NCBI RefSeq assembly: GCF_943913955.1
Contig: NZ_CALUAE010000029.1
Location: forward strand, 1-64,000
DNA length: 64,000 bases
Direction of reading: 5' to 3'
Origin: Mycolicibacterium bacteremicum
Lineage (GTDB): Bacteria > Actinomycetota > Actinomycetes > Mycobacteriales > Mycobacteriaceae
The first letter of the stretch is position 1. The number at the start of each line of letters is the position of its first letter. Of this stretch, positions 16,497-24,356 are shown in pieces. The translations under genes were made by a program, and so were the position numbers. Under the pieces are notes generated by a model. It searched no databases. It was not told the DNA's origin and saw only the letters and a program-made list of their open reading frames with translations.

Positions 16497-17942
16497 GTGA
16501 GCAGTGCGCTGGCACTACGTGATGCCGTCCTGGACGAGGGTTCCTTCCGTAGCTGGGACACCGCCCCGCTGCAGGTGGCGACCACCGACGAGTACCGATC
16601 CGAGCTGGCGGCCGCGGCCGAGAAATCCGGCCTCGACGAGTCGGTGCTGACCGGTGAGGGCACCGTGTTCGGGCGTCGGGTGGCCGTGCTGGCCTGCGAA
16701 TTCGACTTCCTGGCCGGGTCCATCGGGGTGGCGGCCGCGGAGCGGATCACCGCCGCGATCACCCGGGCGACGGCCGAGCGGCTGCCGTTGGTCGCCTCGC
16801 CGGCCTCCGGCGGCACCCGCATGCAGGAGGGCACCGTCGCGTTCCTGCAGATGGTCAAGATCGCCGCCGCCGCGCAGTTGCACAAGCGCGAGCATCTGCC
16901 CTACATCGTCTATCTGCGCCACCCCACCACCGGCGGGGTGTTCGCGTCCTGGGGTTCGCTCGGGCACGTCACCGCCGCCGAACCCGGCGCGCTCATCGGC
17001 TTCCTGGGGCCGCGGGTGTACGAGCACCTGTACGGCGAGAAGTTCCCGGCCGGGGTGCAGACCGCCGAGAACCTCTACCGGCACGGTGTGATCGACGGGG
17101 TGGTCGCGCTGCCGCAGCTGCGCTCGGTGCTCAACCGCACGCTGGCCGTGCTGTGCGATCCGCCGGGCCCGGCTCCCGAGGCGCCCGACGCCGACCCGAT
17201 TCCCGATATCGCGGCCTGGGACTCGGTGCTGACCTCGCGGCGGCCGGACCGGCCGGGCTCGGAGTACGTGCTGCGGCACGGCACCACCGACCCCGTGCAG
17301 CTGTCCGGTAACGGGACGCAGATGCTGTTGGCGCTGGCCCGGTTCGGCGGCCAGCCTGCGGTGGTGCTCGGACAGCGCCGCCTCGGCATGCTGGGGCCGG
17401 AAGCCCTGCGGGAGGCGCGCCGGGGCATGGCGTTGGCGGCGGGGTTGCGGCTGCCGCTGGTGTCGATCATCGACACCGCGGGCCCGGCCCTGTCGGCCGA
17501 GGCCGAGCAGGAGGGGTTGGCCGGTGAGATCGCCCGCTGTCTGGCCGAATTGGTGACGCTGCAGGTGCCGACGGTGTCGGTGCTGCTCGGTCAGGGCAGC
17601 GGGGGGCCGGCGCTGGCGATGGTGCCCGCCGATCGGGTGCTGGCCGCCCAGCACGGCTGGTTGGCGCCGCTGCCGCCCGAGGGCGCCAGCGCCATCGTCT
17701 TCCGCGATACCGACCACGCACCGGAACTGTCTGCCGCACAAGGCATCCGCTCGGCGGATCTGTTGCGCGACGGGATCGTCGACGCGATCGTGGCCGAACA
17801 CCCGGACGCCGCCGACGAACCGCTGGCGTTCACCGAGCGGCTGGCGGCGACGATCGCCGTCGAGCTACACCGGCTGCGGGCGATGTCGGATCTGGAGCGG
17901 GTCGGCACCCGGCTGCACCGGTACCGCCGGATCGGGCTGTAG
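16497..17942 (+). CDS. accD3: Acetyl/propionyl-CoA carboxylase carboxyltransferase subunit AccD3
   Basis: A 481-residue carboxyltransferase-family protein with N- and C-terminal crotonase-like halves in one chain. Typical segments are LPLVASPASGGTRMQEGTV, TTGGVFASWGSLGHVTAAEP, GFLGPRV, and in the second half PLVSIIDTAGPALSAEAEQ and VLLGQGSGGPALAMVPADRV. Such subunits move CO2 from biotin to an acyl-CoA. The orthologue Rv0904c is reported essential, but its substrate and AccA partner are not established. The GTG at 16497 is the start. It is divergent from echA6, as in M. tuberculosis, yet prrA is not next to it here. The last 78 nt overlap the convergent histidine-kinase gene. Confidence 0.94.
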   Translation: MSSALALRDAVLDEGSFRSWDTAPLQVATTDEYRSELAAAAEKSGLDESVLTGEGTVFGRRVAVLACEFDFLAGSIGVAAAERITAAITRATAERLPLVASPASGGTRMQEGTVAFLQMVKIAAAAQLHKREHLPYIVYLRHPTTGGVFASWGSLGHVTAAEPGALIGFLGPRVYEHLYGEKFPAGVQTAENLYRHGVIDGVVALPQLRSVLNRTLAVLCDPPGPAPEAPDADPIPDIAAWDSVLTSRRPDRPGSEYVLRHGTTDPVQLSGNGTQMLLALARFGGQPAVVLGQRRLGMLGPEALREARRGMALAAGLRLPLVSIIDTAGPALSAEAEQEGLAGEIARCLAELVTLQVPTVSVLLGQGSGGPALAMVPADRVLAAQHGWLAPLPPEGASAIVFRDTDHAPELSAAQGIRSADLLRDGIVDAIVAEHPDAADEPLAFTERLAATIAVELHRLRAMSDLERVGTRLHRYRRIGL

Positions 17943-19400
17943 CTGCGGCAGCCGGACCGCGAATGTCGTTGTGCCGGGCGTGGATCGGGCCGTGATCGAC
18001 CCGCCGTGCGCCTCCGCGATCGATGCGGCGATGGACAGTCCCAGCCCGAAGCTGCCCGCCTCACGCGAGCGTGACTTGTCCGCGCGCACGAACCGCTCGA
18101 ACAGGTGCGGCAGCAGTTCGGCCGCGATGCCGGGTCCGTCGTCGGTGACGGTCAGGTCCACCCCGTCCGGGCCCACCGCGATGGCCGCCTCGACGATGGT
18201 CCCGGCCGGGGTGTGCACCCGCGCGTTGTGCAACAGGTTGGCGATGGTCTGGTGCAGCCGGGCCCGGTCGCCGCGCACCCACACCGCAGTGTCGGGCACA
18301 TCGAGGGTCCAGCGGCGCTCGGGCGCCGACACCGCGACGTCGTTGACGGCGTCGCTGAGCAGTTCGGTCAGATCGACGGCGACCATGTCGAGGTCCTGCC
18401 CCTCGTCGAGGCGGGCCAGCAGCAGCAGATCGGCCACCAGCGAACTCATCCGACGCGCCTCGGCCTCGATACGGGCCAGCGAGTACTCGGTCATCTCGGG
18501 CAGCACGGCGGCGTCCTGGCGGGTCAGCTCGGCGTACCCGTGGATCGCGGCCAGCGGGGTACGCAGTTCATGGCTGGCGTCGGTGATGAACTGGCGCATC
18601 CGTCGGTCGGAGGCGGCGACATCGGACAACGCGCCCTCGACGTGGTCGAGCAGCCGGTTCAGGGTGTCGCCCACCTGCCCGACCTCGGTGCGGGGATCGG
18701 TGTCGCCGGCGGGCACGCGCGGGGTGATGGTGTGGTGGTCGCGGTCCAGCGGGAGCGTCGCGACCTCGGCGGCGGTCGCCGACACCCGGTGCAGCGGCCG
18801 CAGGGCGAACCGGACGATGGCCAGCGTGCTCAGGGCGGTGACCACCAGCGCCAGCAGGGTCAGCCCGGTGACGACGGCGGTCTCGCGCACCATCGCCTCC
18901 CACGCCGGGGTGCGGGAGACGCCGGTCACCAGAATCTCGCCGTCCTCGCCGGTTTGGCCCACCATCCGGTACCAGCCCAGGCCGGGCAGTTCGACGGTAC
19001 GGATCTGGCCGTCGGCCCACGCTGTCTCGGCGATGGTGGCCAGTGCCTCCGGCGGGGCGGGGACGGCGTCGTCGGGCAGGAAGTGCGCGGAGTCCACGAC
19101 CTGCCCGTCCTGGATCAGTGCGACGACATTGCCCTGCGCCTGACCGATCAGGTTCACCAGGGGCTTCATCTCGCCTGGCCCGGGCAATTCCCCGTCGGGG
19201 CCCGGGGTGGAGCGGTATTTGACGACGGAGCTGACACACCCCTGCAGCGCGCCGGCGAGTTGGGTGTCGATGATGCCCAGCACCGAGGAGCGCAGCGTCA
19301 CCACCGACATCGCGCCGATGGTCGCGACCGCCAGCATGACCATCAGCGACAGCCCGACGACCAACTGCCGCAACAGCGTCCAGCTGCGCCACACCCGCAT
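17865..19400 (-). CDS. Sensor histidine kinase, TrcS-like
   Basis: A 511-residue membrane kinase. TM1 is at about residues 12-33 (LVVGLSLMVMLAVATIGAMS), a periplasmic sensor region extends to about 180, and TM2 is at about 183-205, followed by HAMP. The phosphoacceptor is in FITDASHELRTPLAAIHGYAE. The ATPase boxes are NLLHNARVHTP (N), VTDDGPGIA (G1), LFERFVRAD (F) and GSFGLGLSIA (G2). The length is close to TrcS (509). The ATG shares one base with the stop of the response-regulator gene. The C-terminal tail after the ATPase core (QPDPAVPVQPG onward) is encoded antisense to accD3. The stimulus is unknown. Confidence 0.93.
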   Translation of the reverse strand: MRVWRSWTLLRQLVVGLSLMVMLAVATIGAMSVVTLRSSVLGIIDTQLAGALQGCVSSVVKYRSTPGPDGELPGPGEMKPLVNLIGQAQGNVVALIQDGQVVDSAHFLPDDAVPAPPEALATIAETAWADGQIRTVELPGLGWYRMVGQTGEDGEILVTGVSRTPAWEAMVRETAVVTGLTLLALVVTALSTLAIVRFALRPLHRVSATAAEVATLPLDRDHHTITPRVPAGDTDPRTEVGQVGDTLNRLLDHVEGALSDVAASDRRMRQFITDASHELRTPLAAIHGYAELTRQDAAVLPEMTEYSLARIEAEARRMSSLVADLLLLARLDEGQDLDMVAVDLTELLSDAVNDVAVSAPERRWTLDVPDTAVWVRGDRARLHQTIANLLHNARVHTPAGTIVEAAIAVGPDGVDLTVTDDGPGIAAELLPHLFERFVRADKSRSREAGSFGLGLSIAASIAEAHGGSITARSTPGTTTFAVRLPQLQPDPAVPVQPGADPLQIRHRPQPV

Positions 19401-20167
19401 CACGGCGCGGCTCGCAGCAGGTAGCCGACACCGCGCACGGTGTGGATCATCGGCTCCCGGTCGGTGTCGATCTTCTTGCGCAGATACGACACGTACAGGT
19501 CGACGATGCTCGTCTTGCCACCGAAGTCGTAGTCCCACACCCGCTGCAGGATCTCCATGCGGCTCAACGCCCTTCGCGGATTGCGCATCAGGAACCGGAG
19601 CAGGTCGAACTCGGTGGAGGTCAACGCGATCGGCTCACCGCCGCGGGTCACCTCCCGGCTGGCGACATCGAGGGACAGGTCGCCGACGGTGAGCGACTCG
19701 TCCTCGGCCGGGGTCAGGTAGGCGGTGCGGCGCAGCAGGCCGCGCAGCCGGGCGACCAGTTCCTCCAACGAGAACGGTTTGGTCATGTAGTCGTCGCCGC
19801 CGGCGGTCAGCCCGTTGACCCGGTCGGCCACCGAGTCGCGGGCGGTCAGGAACAGCGTCGGGGTGTAGGTGTCTGATTCGCGGATTTGCGCCAACACTTC
19901 GAGGCCGTCGGTGCCCGGCATCATGATGTCCAACACCAGCAGGTCCGGGGTGTTCTCCCGGTATTTTTCCAGAGCCTCGTCGGCATCGTGCGCGACGTCG
20001 ATCTCCCAGCCCTCGTACTTCAGTGCCATCCGGATCAGATTGGTCAGTGCGCGTTCGTCATCGACGAGCAGCACCCGGATGGGGGAACCGTCGGCGCGGT
20101 ACATCTTCGGCAGCTGTCCGAGGATGGCGCGCCGCGGCCCCTGGTCGTCGACGGGTGCGGTAGTCAC
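19400..20167 (-). CDS. OmpR/PhoB-family response regulator, TrcR-like
   Basis: A 255-residue response regulator. The receiver domain begins at IRVLLVDDERALTNLIRMAL, with the phosphorylated Asp in LLVLDIMMPGTDG, Thr in LFLTARDS and Lys in YMTKPFSLEEL. The C-terminal winged helix includes ALTSTEFDLLRFLMRNPRRA, DYDFGGKTSIVDLYVSYLRKKID and HTVRGVGYLLR. A 28-residue leader before the receiver (RRAILGQLPKMYRADGSP) resembles the one in TrcR, and the kinase length also fits the TrcRS pair, so I call it TrcR-like. It is first in a two-gene operon, divergent from the DoxX gene across 161 nt. Confidence 0.93.
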   Translation of the reverse strand: MTTAPVDDQGPRRAILGQLPKMYRADGSPIRVLLVDDERALTNLIRMALKYEGWEIDVAHDADEALEKYRENTPDLLVLDIMMPGTDGLEVLAQIRESDTYTPTLFLTARDSVADRVNGLTAGGDDYMTKPFSLEELVARLRGLLRRTAYLTPAEDESLTVGDLSLDVASREVTRGGEPIALTSTEFDLLRFLMRNPRRALSRMEILQRVWDYDFGGKTSIVDLYVSYLRKKIDTDREPMIHTVRGVGYLLRAAP

Positions 20168-20328
20168 CGCTCCATTGTTGCCGCAGTTTCGTGCCGGAGA
20201 ACATTTGAATCGTCTATGAGAGTCCCGGACCGGTCCCGGCCTGCCGGAAAACTCGGATGCGTACCGAACTGGGTATCCGTCAGCGGGGACGGCATCCGTT
20301 CACTCATCCACCGAAAGGTCCGAACACC

Positions 20329-20727
20329 ATGACCACCTCCACGGCAGCGGTCGAAACACGCCTCTCGTCGAACACCCCCGTCGTGCTCGGCGTGTTCCGG
20401 ATCCTTGTGGGTCTGATGTTCGCCATGCACGGCACGGTCAAACTGTTCGGCTTCCCCAGCGGGTCGCCGGCCGCCGTCGGCGCCTGGCCTGCGTGGTGGG
20501 CCGGCGTGCTGGAGATCGTGCTGGGCCTGCTCGTCACCGTCGGCTTCTTCACCCGTATCGCCGCCTTTGTCGCCTCCGGCATGATGGCCGTGGCCTACTT
20601 CTGGATGCATTTCCCGGATGGCTTCTGGCCCATCGACAACGGCGGTGAGACCGCGGCGCTGTACAGCTTCATCTTCCTGTTGCTGGTGTTCACCGGCCCG
20701 GGAGCGCTGTCGATCAACCGCCGCTGA
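20329..20727 (+). CDS. DoxX family membrane protein
   Basis: A 132-residue protein with four membrane helices. The first carries the DoxX signature VLGVFRILVGLMFAMHGTVKLFGF. GVLEIVLGLLVTVGFFTRIAAFV and a third segment with MMAVAYFWMHFPDGFWPIDNGGE follow, and the C-terminal helix ends in FTGPGALSIN. DoxX proteins are linked to quinone or thiol redox processes; in M. tuberculosis a DoxX homologue works with SodA and a thiosulphate sulfurtransferase, a partner set not seen here. The ATG at 20329 is preceded by GAAAGG; upstream in-frame codons lack a ribosome site. The gene could belong to the TrcR-like regulon because it is divergent from that operon. Confidence 0.9.
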   Translation: MTTSTAAVETRLSSNTPVVLGVFRILVGLMFAMHGTVKLFGFPSGSPAAVGAWPAWWAGVLEIVLGLLVTVGFFTRIAAFVASGMMAVAYFWMHFPDGFWPIDNGGETAALYSFIFLLLVFTGPGALSINRR

Positions 20728-20735
20728 CGTCGCGG

Positions 20736-20785
20736 GTGTGAATCCTCTGCGGTGTTTCGGCGAGATACCCGCAGAGGATTCGCAC
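20736..20785. terminator. Long near-perfect hairpin between convergent genes (bidirectional terminator)
   Basis: Arms at 20736-20752 and 20769-20785 are complementary over 17 bp with one T/C difference; the loop is 16 nt. It lies 8 nt after the DoxX stop and 12 nt before the stop of the convergent YhgE/Pip gene, so it can end transcripts from both sides. There is no T-tract. It may also be a dispersed mycobacterial palindrome. Confidence 0.7.
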
Positions 20786-20797
20786 TCGGCGACGCCG

Positions 20798-22810
20798 CTA
20801 CACCTCGATCGGCGGGTTGAGCCGTTCCATCGTGTACTGCCGATCGCGCCGGGCCGCCCATGAGCTGGCGGCCAGCGCCGCGATCAGCAGACCACCGAGC
20901 ACCGCGATGGCGATCCACAACCGGGAGTCCACCCCGCCGGCGATGGTCTGCCGCAAACCGTTGACGGCGTAGGTCATCGGGTCGAACGGGTGCAGGATCT
21001 GGAACGGCCTGGCGGTGGTCTCGACCGGATAGATGCCGCCGGCCGACACCAGTTGCAGCATCAGGAAAGCCAGCGTCACCACCCGGCCCACCGAGACACC
21101 GAACAACGCGTTGAAGGCCTGGATGACGGCCAGGAACGTCGCGCCGATGAGGAACAGGAACGCCACCGTCGCCAGCGGATACCTCGCCTGCAGGCCGACG
21201 CCGAAGTGCACCACCACATACATCACCAGCACCTGGCAGACCACGATCAGCAGCGCAGGCCAGTAGGACGCCAGCACCACCCGCAGCGCACCGAGACCGT
21301 GCACGATCGGCCGGGACTGCATGGGCTTGAGCAACATCCAGATGATCAGCGCCCCGATGAACAGCGCCAGCGGCAGGAAGAACGGTGCGAACCCGGTACC
21401 GAAGGTGGCGGCCGGATTGTCGGTCTGCAGTTCCAGCGCCACCGGGGCGGCCATCGTCCGGGCCACCTCGGTGCGTTGCTGCGGGGTCCAGGACGGCACC
21501 TGGGCCGAGCCCTCCTTGAGCTTGCTCGCCAACTCGGCGCTACCGTCGGCGAGCTGCTGGGTGCCGTCTGCGAGTTGGCTTGCCCCGCCGGCCAACTGCC
21601 GCCCGCCGGCGGCCAGCTGAACCAACCCGCTGTTGAGTTGGTGCGCGCCGGTGTTCAACTGGTCGACGCCGTCGCGCAGTTGCGCCACGTCATCGCGCAG
21701 ACCGCCGTTCAGCGCCCGGGTGATGAACACCCGCAGCTTGCTGTTCGGGTCGCCGAGCTCACCTTCCAGCCGCGCGGCACTATCGCGCAGCCGCAGCAGG
21801 CCGTCATCGGTGGCCGGGTCGATCCCGTTGGCGCGCAACAGCCGTTGCGCCCCGGCCAGCACATCGCCGGCATGGCGCACCGTCGGGTCGGGGTTGGTCT
21901 GCAGCAGGCCGACGGCCTGGTCGACCAGTGCCGCGGCGTGCACCTGGTCGATGTTCAGCGCGGCGACGCGGTCGGTGGTGGAGCGCACCGCCGCGCTGAG
22001 ACGCTGCGCCAGCAGACCCACCTCATTCGGATCCAGCTGTAACCCGCCGACCCGGTCCAGCATCTGCAGCAGCGGCCCGGTGGCCTCGTCGACCTTGCTG
22101 GACAGCTGCTGGGTGCCCGCCATCAGCTGCGCCGACCCGTCGCGCGCGGTGACCAGCCCGGCGGTCAATTCCCCGGCGCCGTCGGCCAATTGCTGCGCTC
22201 CGTCGTTGGCCTGCGCGTTGCCGGTGGCCAGTTGCTCGGCACCGTCGGCGGCCTGCACCAATCCGGCCCCGGCATCGGTCAGGCCGGTCAGCACGGTGCC
22301 GACGGTCTGCTGGCCGATGCTGGCGTTGACCTGGTTGATGACCTCGCGGGCGGCGTTCTGCCCGATGATCGAGCCCAGATAGTTGTTGGCGTCGTTGAAC
22401 GTGAAGTCGATATCGGCCTGCTGCGGCGAGCCACCCGAGGGCGAGGCGATATCGGCGCTGAAGTCCTTCGGCAGGGTGACGGTGAAGTAGTACTTGCCGC
22501 TGCTCAGCCCGTCGGCGGCCTCACTCGCCGAAACCTCGTGCAGCTGAAGCTGTCCCGAGCTGATCAGGGCGTCGGCCACCTGCCGGCCCGCGTCCAGGGG
22601 TTTGCCGTCGACCTCGGTGCCGGTGTCCTCGTTGACCAGCGCCACCGGGACCTTGTTGACCGCGTCGAACGGATTCCAGAACGCCCACAGGTACATCGCG
22701 CCGTAGAGCAGCGGCATCAGCACCACCGTCACCAGGGCGATGCGCGGCATGGCACCGCGGGAGAAACGCTTCAGATCGGTGCCCAGCGACATTCCGGCAA
22801 GCATGGTCAC
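20798..22810 (-). CDS. YhgE/Pip domain membrane protein (ABC-2 exporter permease-like)
   Basis: A 670-residue protein of the YhgE/Pip family. One N-terminal transmembrane helix (about residues 23-45, ALVTVVLMPLLYGAMYLWAF) is followed by the PVALVNEDTG motif and a KYYFTVTLPKDFSADI segment. A long extracellular region, about residues 170-465, is built of repeated QLADGxxxLxxG units that probably form coiled or beta-helical spacers. Five or six helices close the C-terminus. The family is related to ABC-2 permeases and MmpL-type partners and is linked in other bacteria to type VII secretion or phage binding. The GTG 22810 overlaps the stop of the ATPase gene (GTGA); ATG 22804 is an alternative. 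Confidence 0.9.
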   Translation of the reverse strand: MTMLAGMSLGTDLKRFSRGAMPRIALVTVVLMPLLYGAMYLWAFWNPFDAVNKVPVALVNEDTGTEVDGKPLDAGRQVADALISSGQLQLHEVSASEAADGLSSGKYYFTVTLPKDFSADIASPSGGSPQQADIDFTFNDANNYLGSIIGQNAAREVINQVNASIGQQTVGTVLTGLTDAGAGLVQAADGAEQLATGNAQANDGAQQLADGAGELTAGLVTARDGSAQLMAGTQQLSSKVDEATGPLLQMLDRVGGLQLDPNEVGLLAQRLSAAVRSTTDRVAALNIDQVHAAALVDQAVGLLQTNPDPTVRHAGDVLAGAQRLLRANGIDPATDDGLLRLRDSAARLEGELGDPNSKLRVFITRALNGGLRDDVAQLRDGVDQLNTGAHQLNSGLVQLAAGGRQLAGGASQLADGTQQLADGSAELASKLKEGSAQVPSWTPQQRTEVARTMAAPVALELQTDNPAATFGTGFAPFFLPLALFIGALIIWMLLKPMQSRPIVHGLGALRVVLASYWPALLIVVCQVLVMYVVVHFGVGLQARYPLATVAFLFLIGATFLAVIQAFNALFGVSVGRVVTLAFLMLQLVSAGGIYPVETTARPFQILHPFDPMTYAVNGLRQTIAGGVDSRLWIAIAVLGGLLIAALAASSWAARRDRQYTMERLNPPIEV

Positions 22811-23454
22811 TCACTCACTTTCAGTTCGGCGCGGGCTCCGGGAACGGAATTGGCGGACGCGGTGATCACCGTCTGGTTCTCCCCCAGCGCGGTCAGGCGT
22901 TCCAGCACCACCGCGCGGTTCTCGTCATCGGTGATGCCGTCCAGGTCGCCGACCACCAGCAGGGGCGGGGTGGCGGTGTTGGCCAGCGCGATGCGCAGCA
23001 ACACCTGGGCCAGCTCACCGATCTGGTCGAAGTAGGCGTCCAGACTCGGCAGCGGTATGTCCCCGAAGGTGCTCGCGCACAGCCCGGCGAGGTCGCCCGC
23101 GTCCGCCTTGCCGATGAACCGGTACCAGGGCGCATCCCAGCGCATCTGCTCGGTGATCAGATCACCGACGGTGACCGATTCGGCGATCTTGTCGAGCCGG
23201 TCGATGTTGGCCAGCGCCGACACCGCGAAGATCCTGCGGGCATCGGTGTGGCCGAACACGGTGACGGTGCCCGCCTCCGGGCGCATCCGGCCCGCCAGCG
23301 TGAGCAGCAGCGCGGTGCGGCCGGTTCCGGCCGGGTGGACCAGCGCGGTCACACCGCCGGCGTCGACCTCCAGGTCGACCGGGCCGTAGACCGGCCCCCA
23401 CGGACCCTTGACGCGGATTCCCCTGGCGACGACGGCCGGTTCAGCATCTGTCAC
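22807..23454 (-). CDS. Degenerate ABC-type ATPase partner of YhgE/Pip protein
   Basis: A 215-residue protein with the ABC ATPase outline but altered key sites. The Walker A position reads HPAGTGRT, with Arg46 in place of the catalytic lysine. The signature region is IGELAQVLLRIALAN, not LSGGQ. Walker B is PPLLVVGDLDGI, where the glutamate after the Asp is not conserved, and no clear H-loop histidine is seen. Hydrolysis is therefore doubtful; a regulatory or structural role for the YhgE/Pip permease is likely. The two genes overlap by 4 nt, which implies a fixed complex at the membrane. Start codon ATG at 23454. No canonical ATPase is adjacent. Confidence 0.85.
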   Translation of the reverse strand: MTDAEPAVVARGIRVKGPWGPVYGPVDLEVDAGGVTALVHPAGTGRTALLLTLAGRMRPEAGTVTVFGHTDARRIFAVSALANIDRLDKIAESVTVGDLITEQMRWDAPWYRFIGKADAGDLAGLCASTFGDIPLPSLDAYFDQIGELAQVLLRIALANTATPPLLVVGDLDGITDDENRAVVLERLTALGENQTVITASANSVPGARAELKVSE

Positions 23455-23474
23455 CGACCAATCTCAGCACAGAC

Positions 23475-24335
23475 TCAGCTCAGGTGGAGGTACCCGCCGA
23501 ACATCGCCAGCAATTCCGCTGTCCGCCACCAGATGAGCACGCCGAACAACAGCAGCAGGCCTCCTGCCACCGCGCCCTGCACCAGGTTTCGTCGTGCGCG
23601 CGGGGCGTAGACGAAGCCCGCGGCGACCAGGCCACCGGTGATCAGACCGCCGAGGTGGCCCTGCCAGCTGATCGCGCCGGCGCCGATCAGCGGGGCGGCG
23701 AAGGTGAATACCACGTTCAGCACGATCAGGCCGATGACCCACTTGACGTCCAGGTTGAGCTTGCGCGACACCACGAAGATCGCGCCGAACAACCCGAACA
23801 CCGCGCCCGAGGCGCCGGCGGTGGCGGTGTTCAGCGGCGAGATCAGATACACCAGCACCGATCCGCCGAGCGCACTGAGCCCGTAGAGCGCGCCGAACCG
23901 CACCCGGCCCAGCAGCCGCTCCAGCGACGGGCCGATGACGTACAGCGCGTACATGTTGAACAGGATGTGGGCGATGCCGTAGTGCAGGAACGCCGAGGTC
24001 ACCAGCCGGTAGTACTGACCGTCGGCGACAGCGGGCGGCCACAGCGTCAGCTCGTTCTCCAGCCGGCCCGAGGCCATCTGCAGTACGAACATGACGACGT
24101 TGATCGCGATCAACGCATAGGTGATGACGGGAGTCTCGCCGGCGACCTTGCCGCCGAAGCGGCCCTGCACCGGGCGGACGGTGGCCGCGCCCGCCGAGAC
24201 GCACTCCGGGCACTGGTGGCCGACCGCGGCCGACTGCATGCAGTCCCCGCAGATGTAGCGTCCGCAACGGGTGCACGAGACGTAGGACTGGCGGCCGGGG
24301 TGGCGGTAACAGACCGGGGCCTGCGGGGGCGTCAT
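23475..24335 (-). CDS. Rhomboid family intramembrane serine protease with N-terminal zinc-finger
   Basis: A 286-residue protein. Residues 1-50 carry a B-box-like Cys/His cluster (CYRHPGRQSYVSCTRCGRYI, CGDCM, GHQCPEC). The rhomboid core follows with six or seven helices: HYGIAHILFNMYAL (His118, His123, Asn127), TAGASGAVFGLFGAIF with nucleophile Ser176, and WQGHLGGLITG with catalytic His227. Rhomboids cut substrate transmembrane helices inside the cytoplasmic membrane. All catalytic residues are present, so it should be active. The cytosolic zinc finger may recruit a partner. It is 20 nt upstream of the ATPase gene on the same strand; the acyl-CoA synthetase operon precedes it by 21 nt. Confidence 0.94.
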   Translation of the reverse strand: MTPPQAPVCYRHPGRQSYVSCTRCGRYICGDCMQSAAVGHQCPECVSAGAATVRPVQGRFGGKVAGETPVITYALIAINVVMFVLQMASGRLENELTLWPPAVADGQYYRLVTSAFLHYGIAHILFNMYALYVIGPSLERLLGRVRFGALYGLSALGGSVLVYLISPLNTATAGASGAVFGLFGAIFVVSRKLNLDVKWVIGLIVLNVVFTFAAPLIGAGAISWQGHLGGLITGGLVAAGFVYAPRARRNLVQGAVAGGLLLLFGVLIWWRTAELLAMFGGYLHLS

Positions 24336-24356
24336 GCCACCATTCTGTCCGATGCG

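Noticed and set aside
20227..20236. 10-bp palindrome GGACCGGTCC before the DoxX gene
   Set aside because: Such short GC palindromes are expected at random at this base composition.
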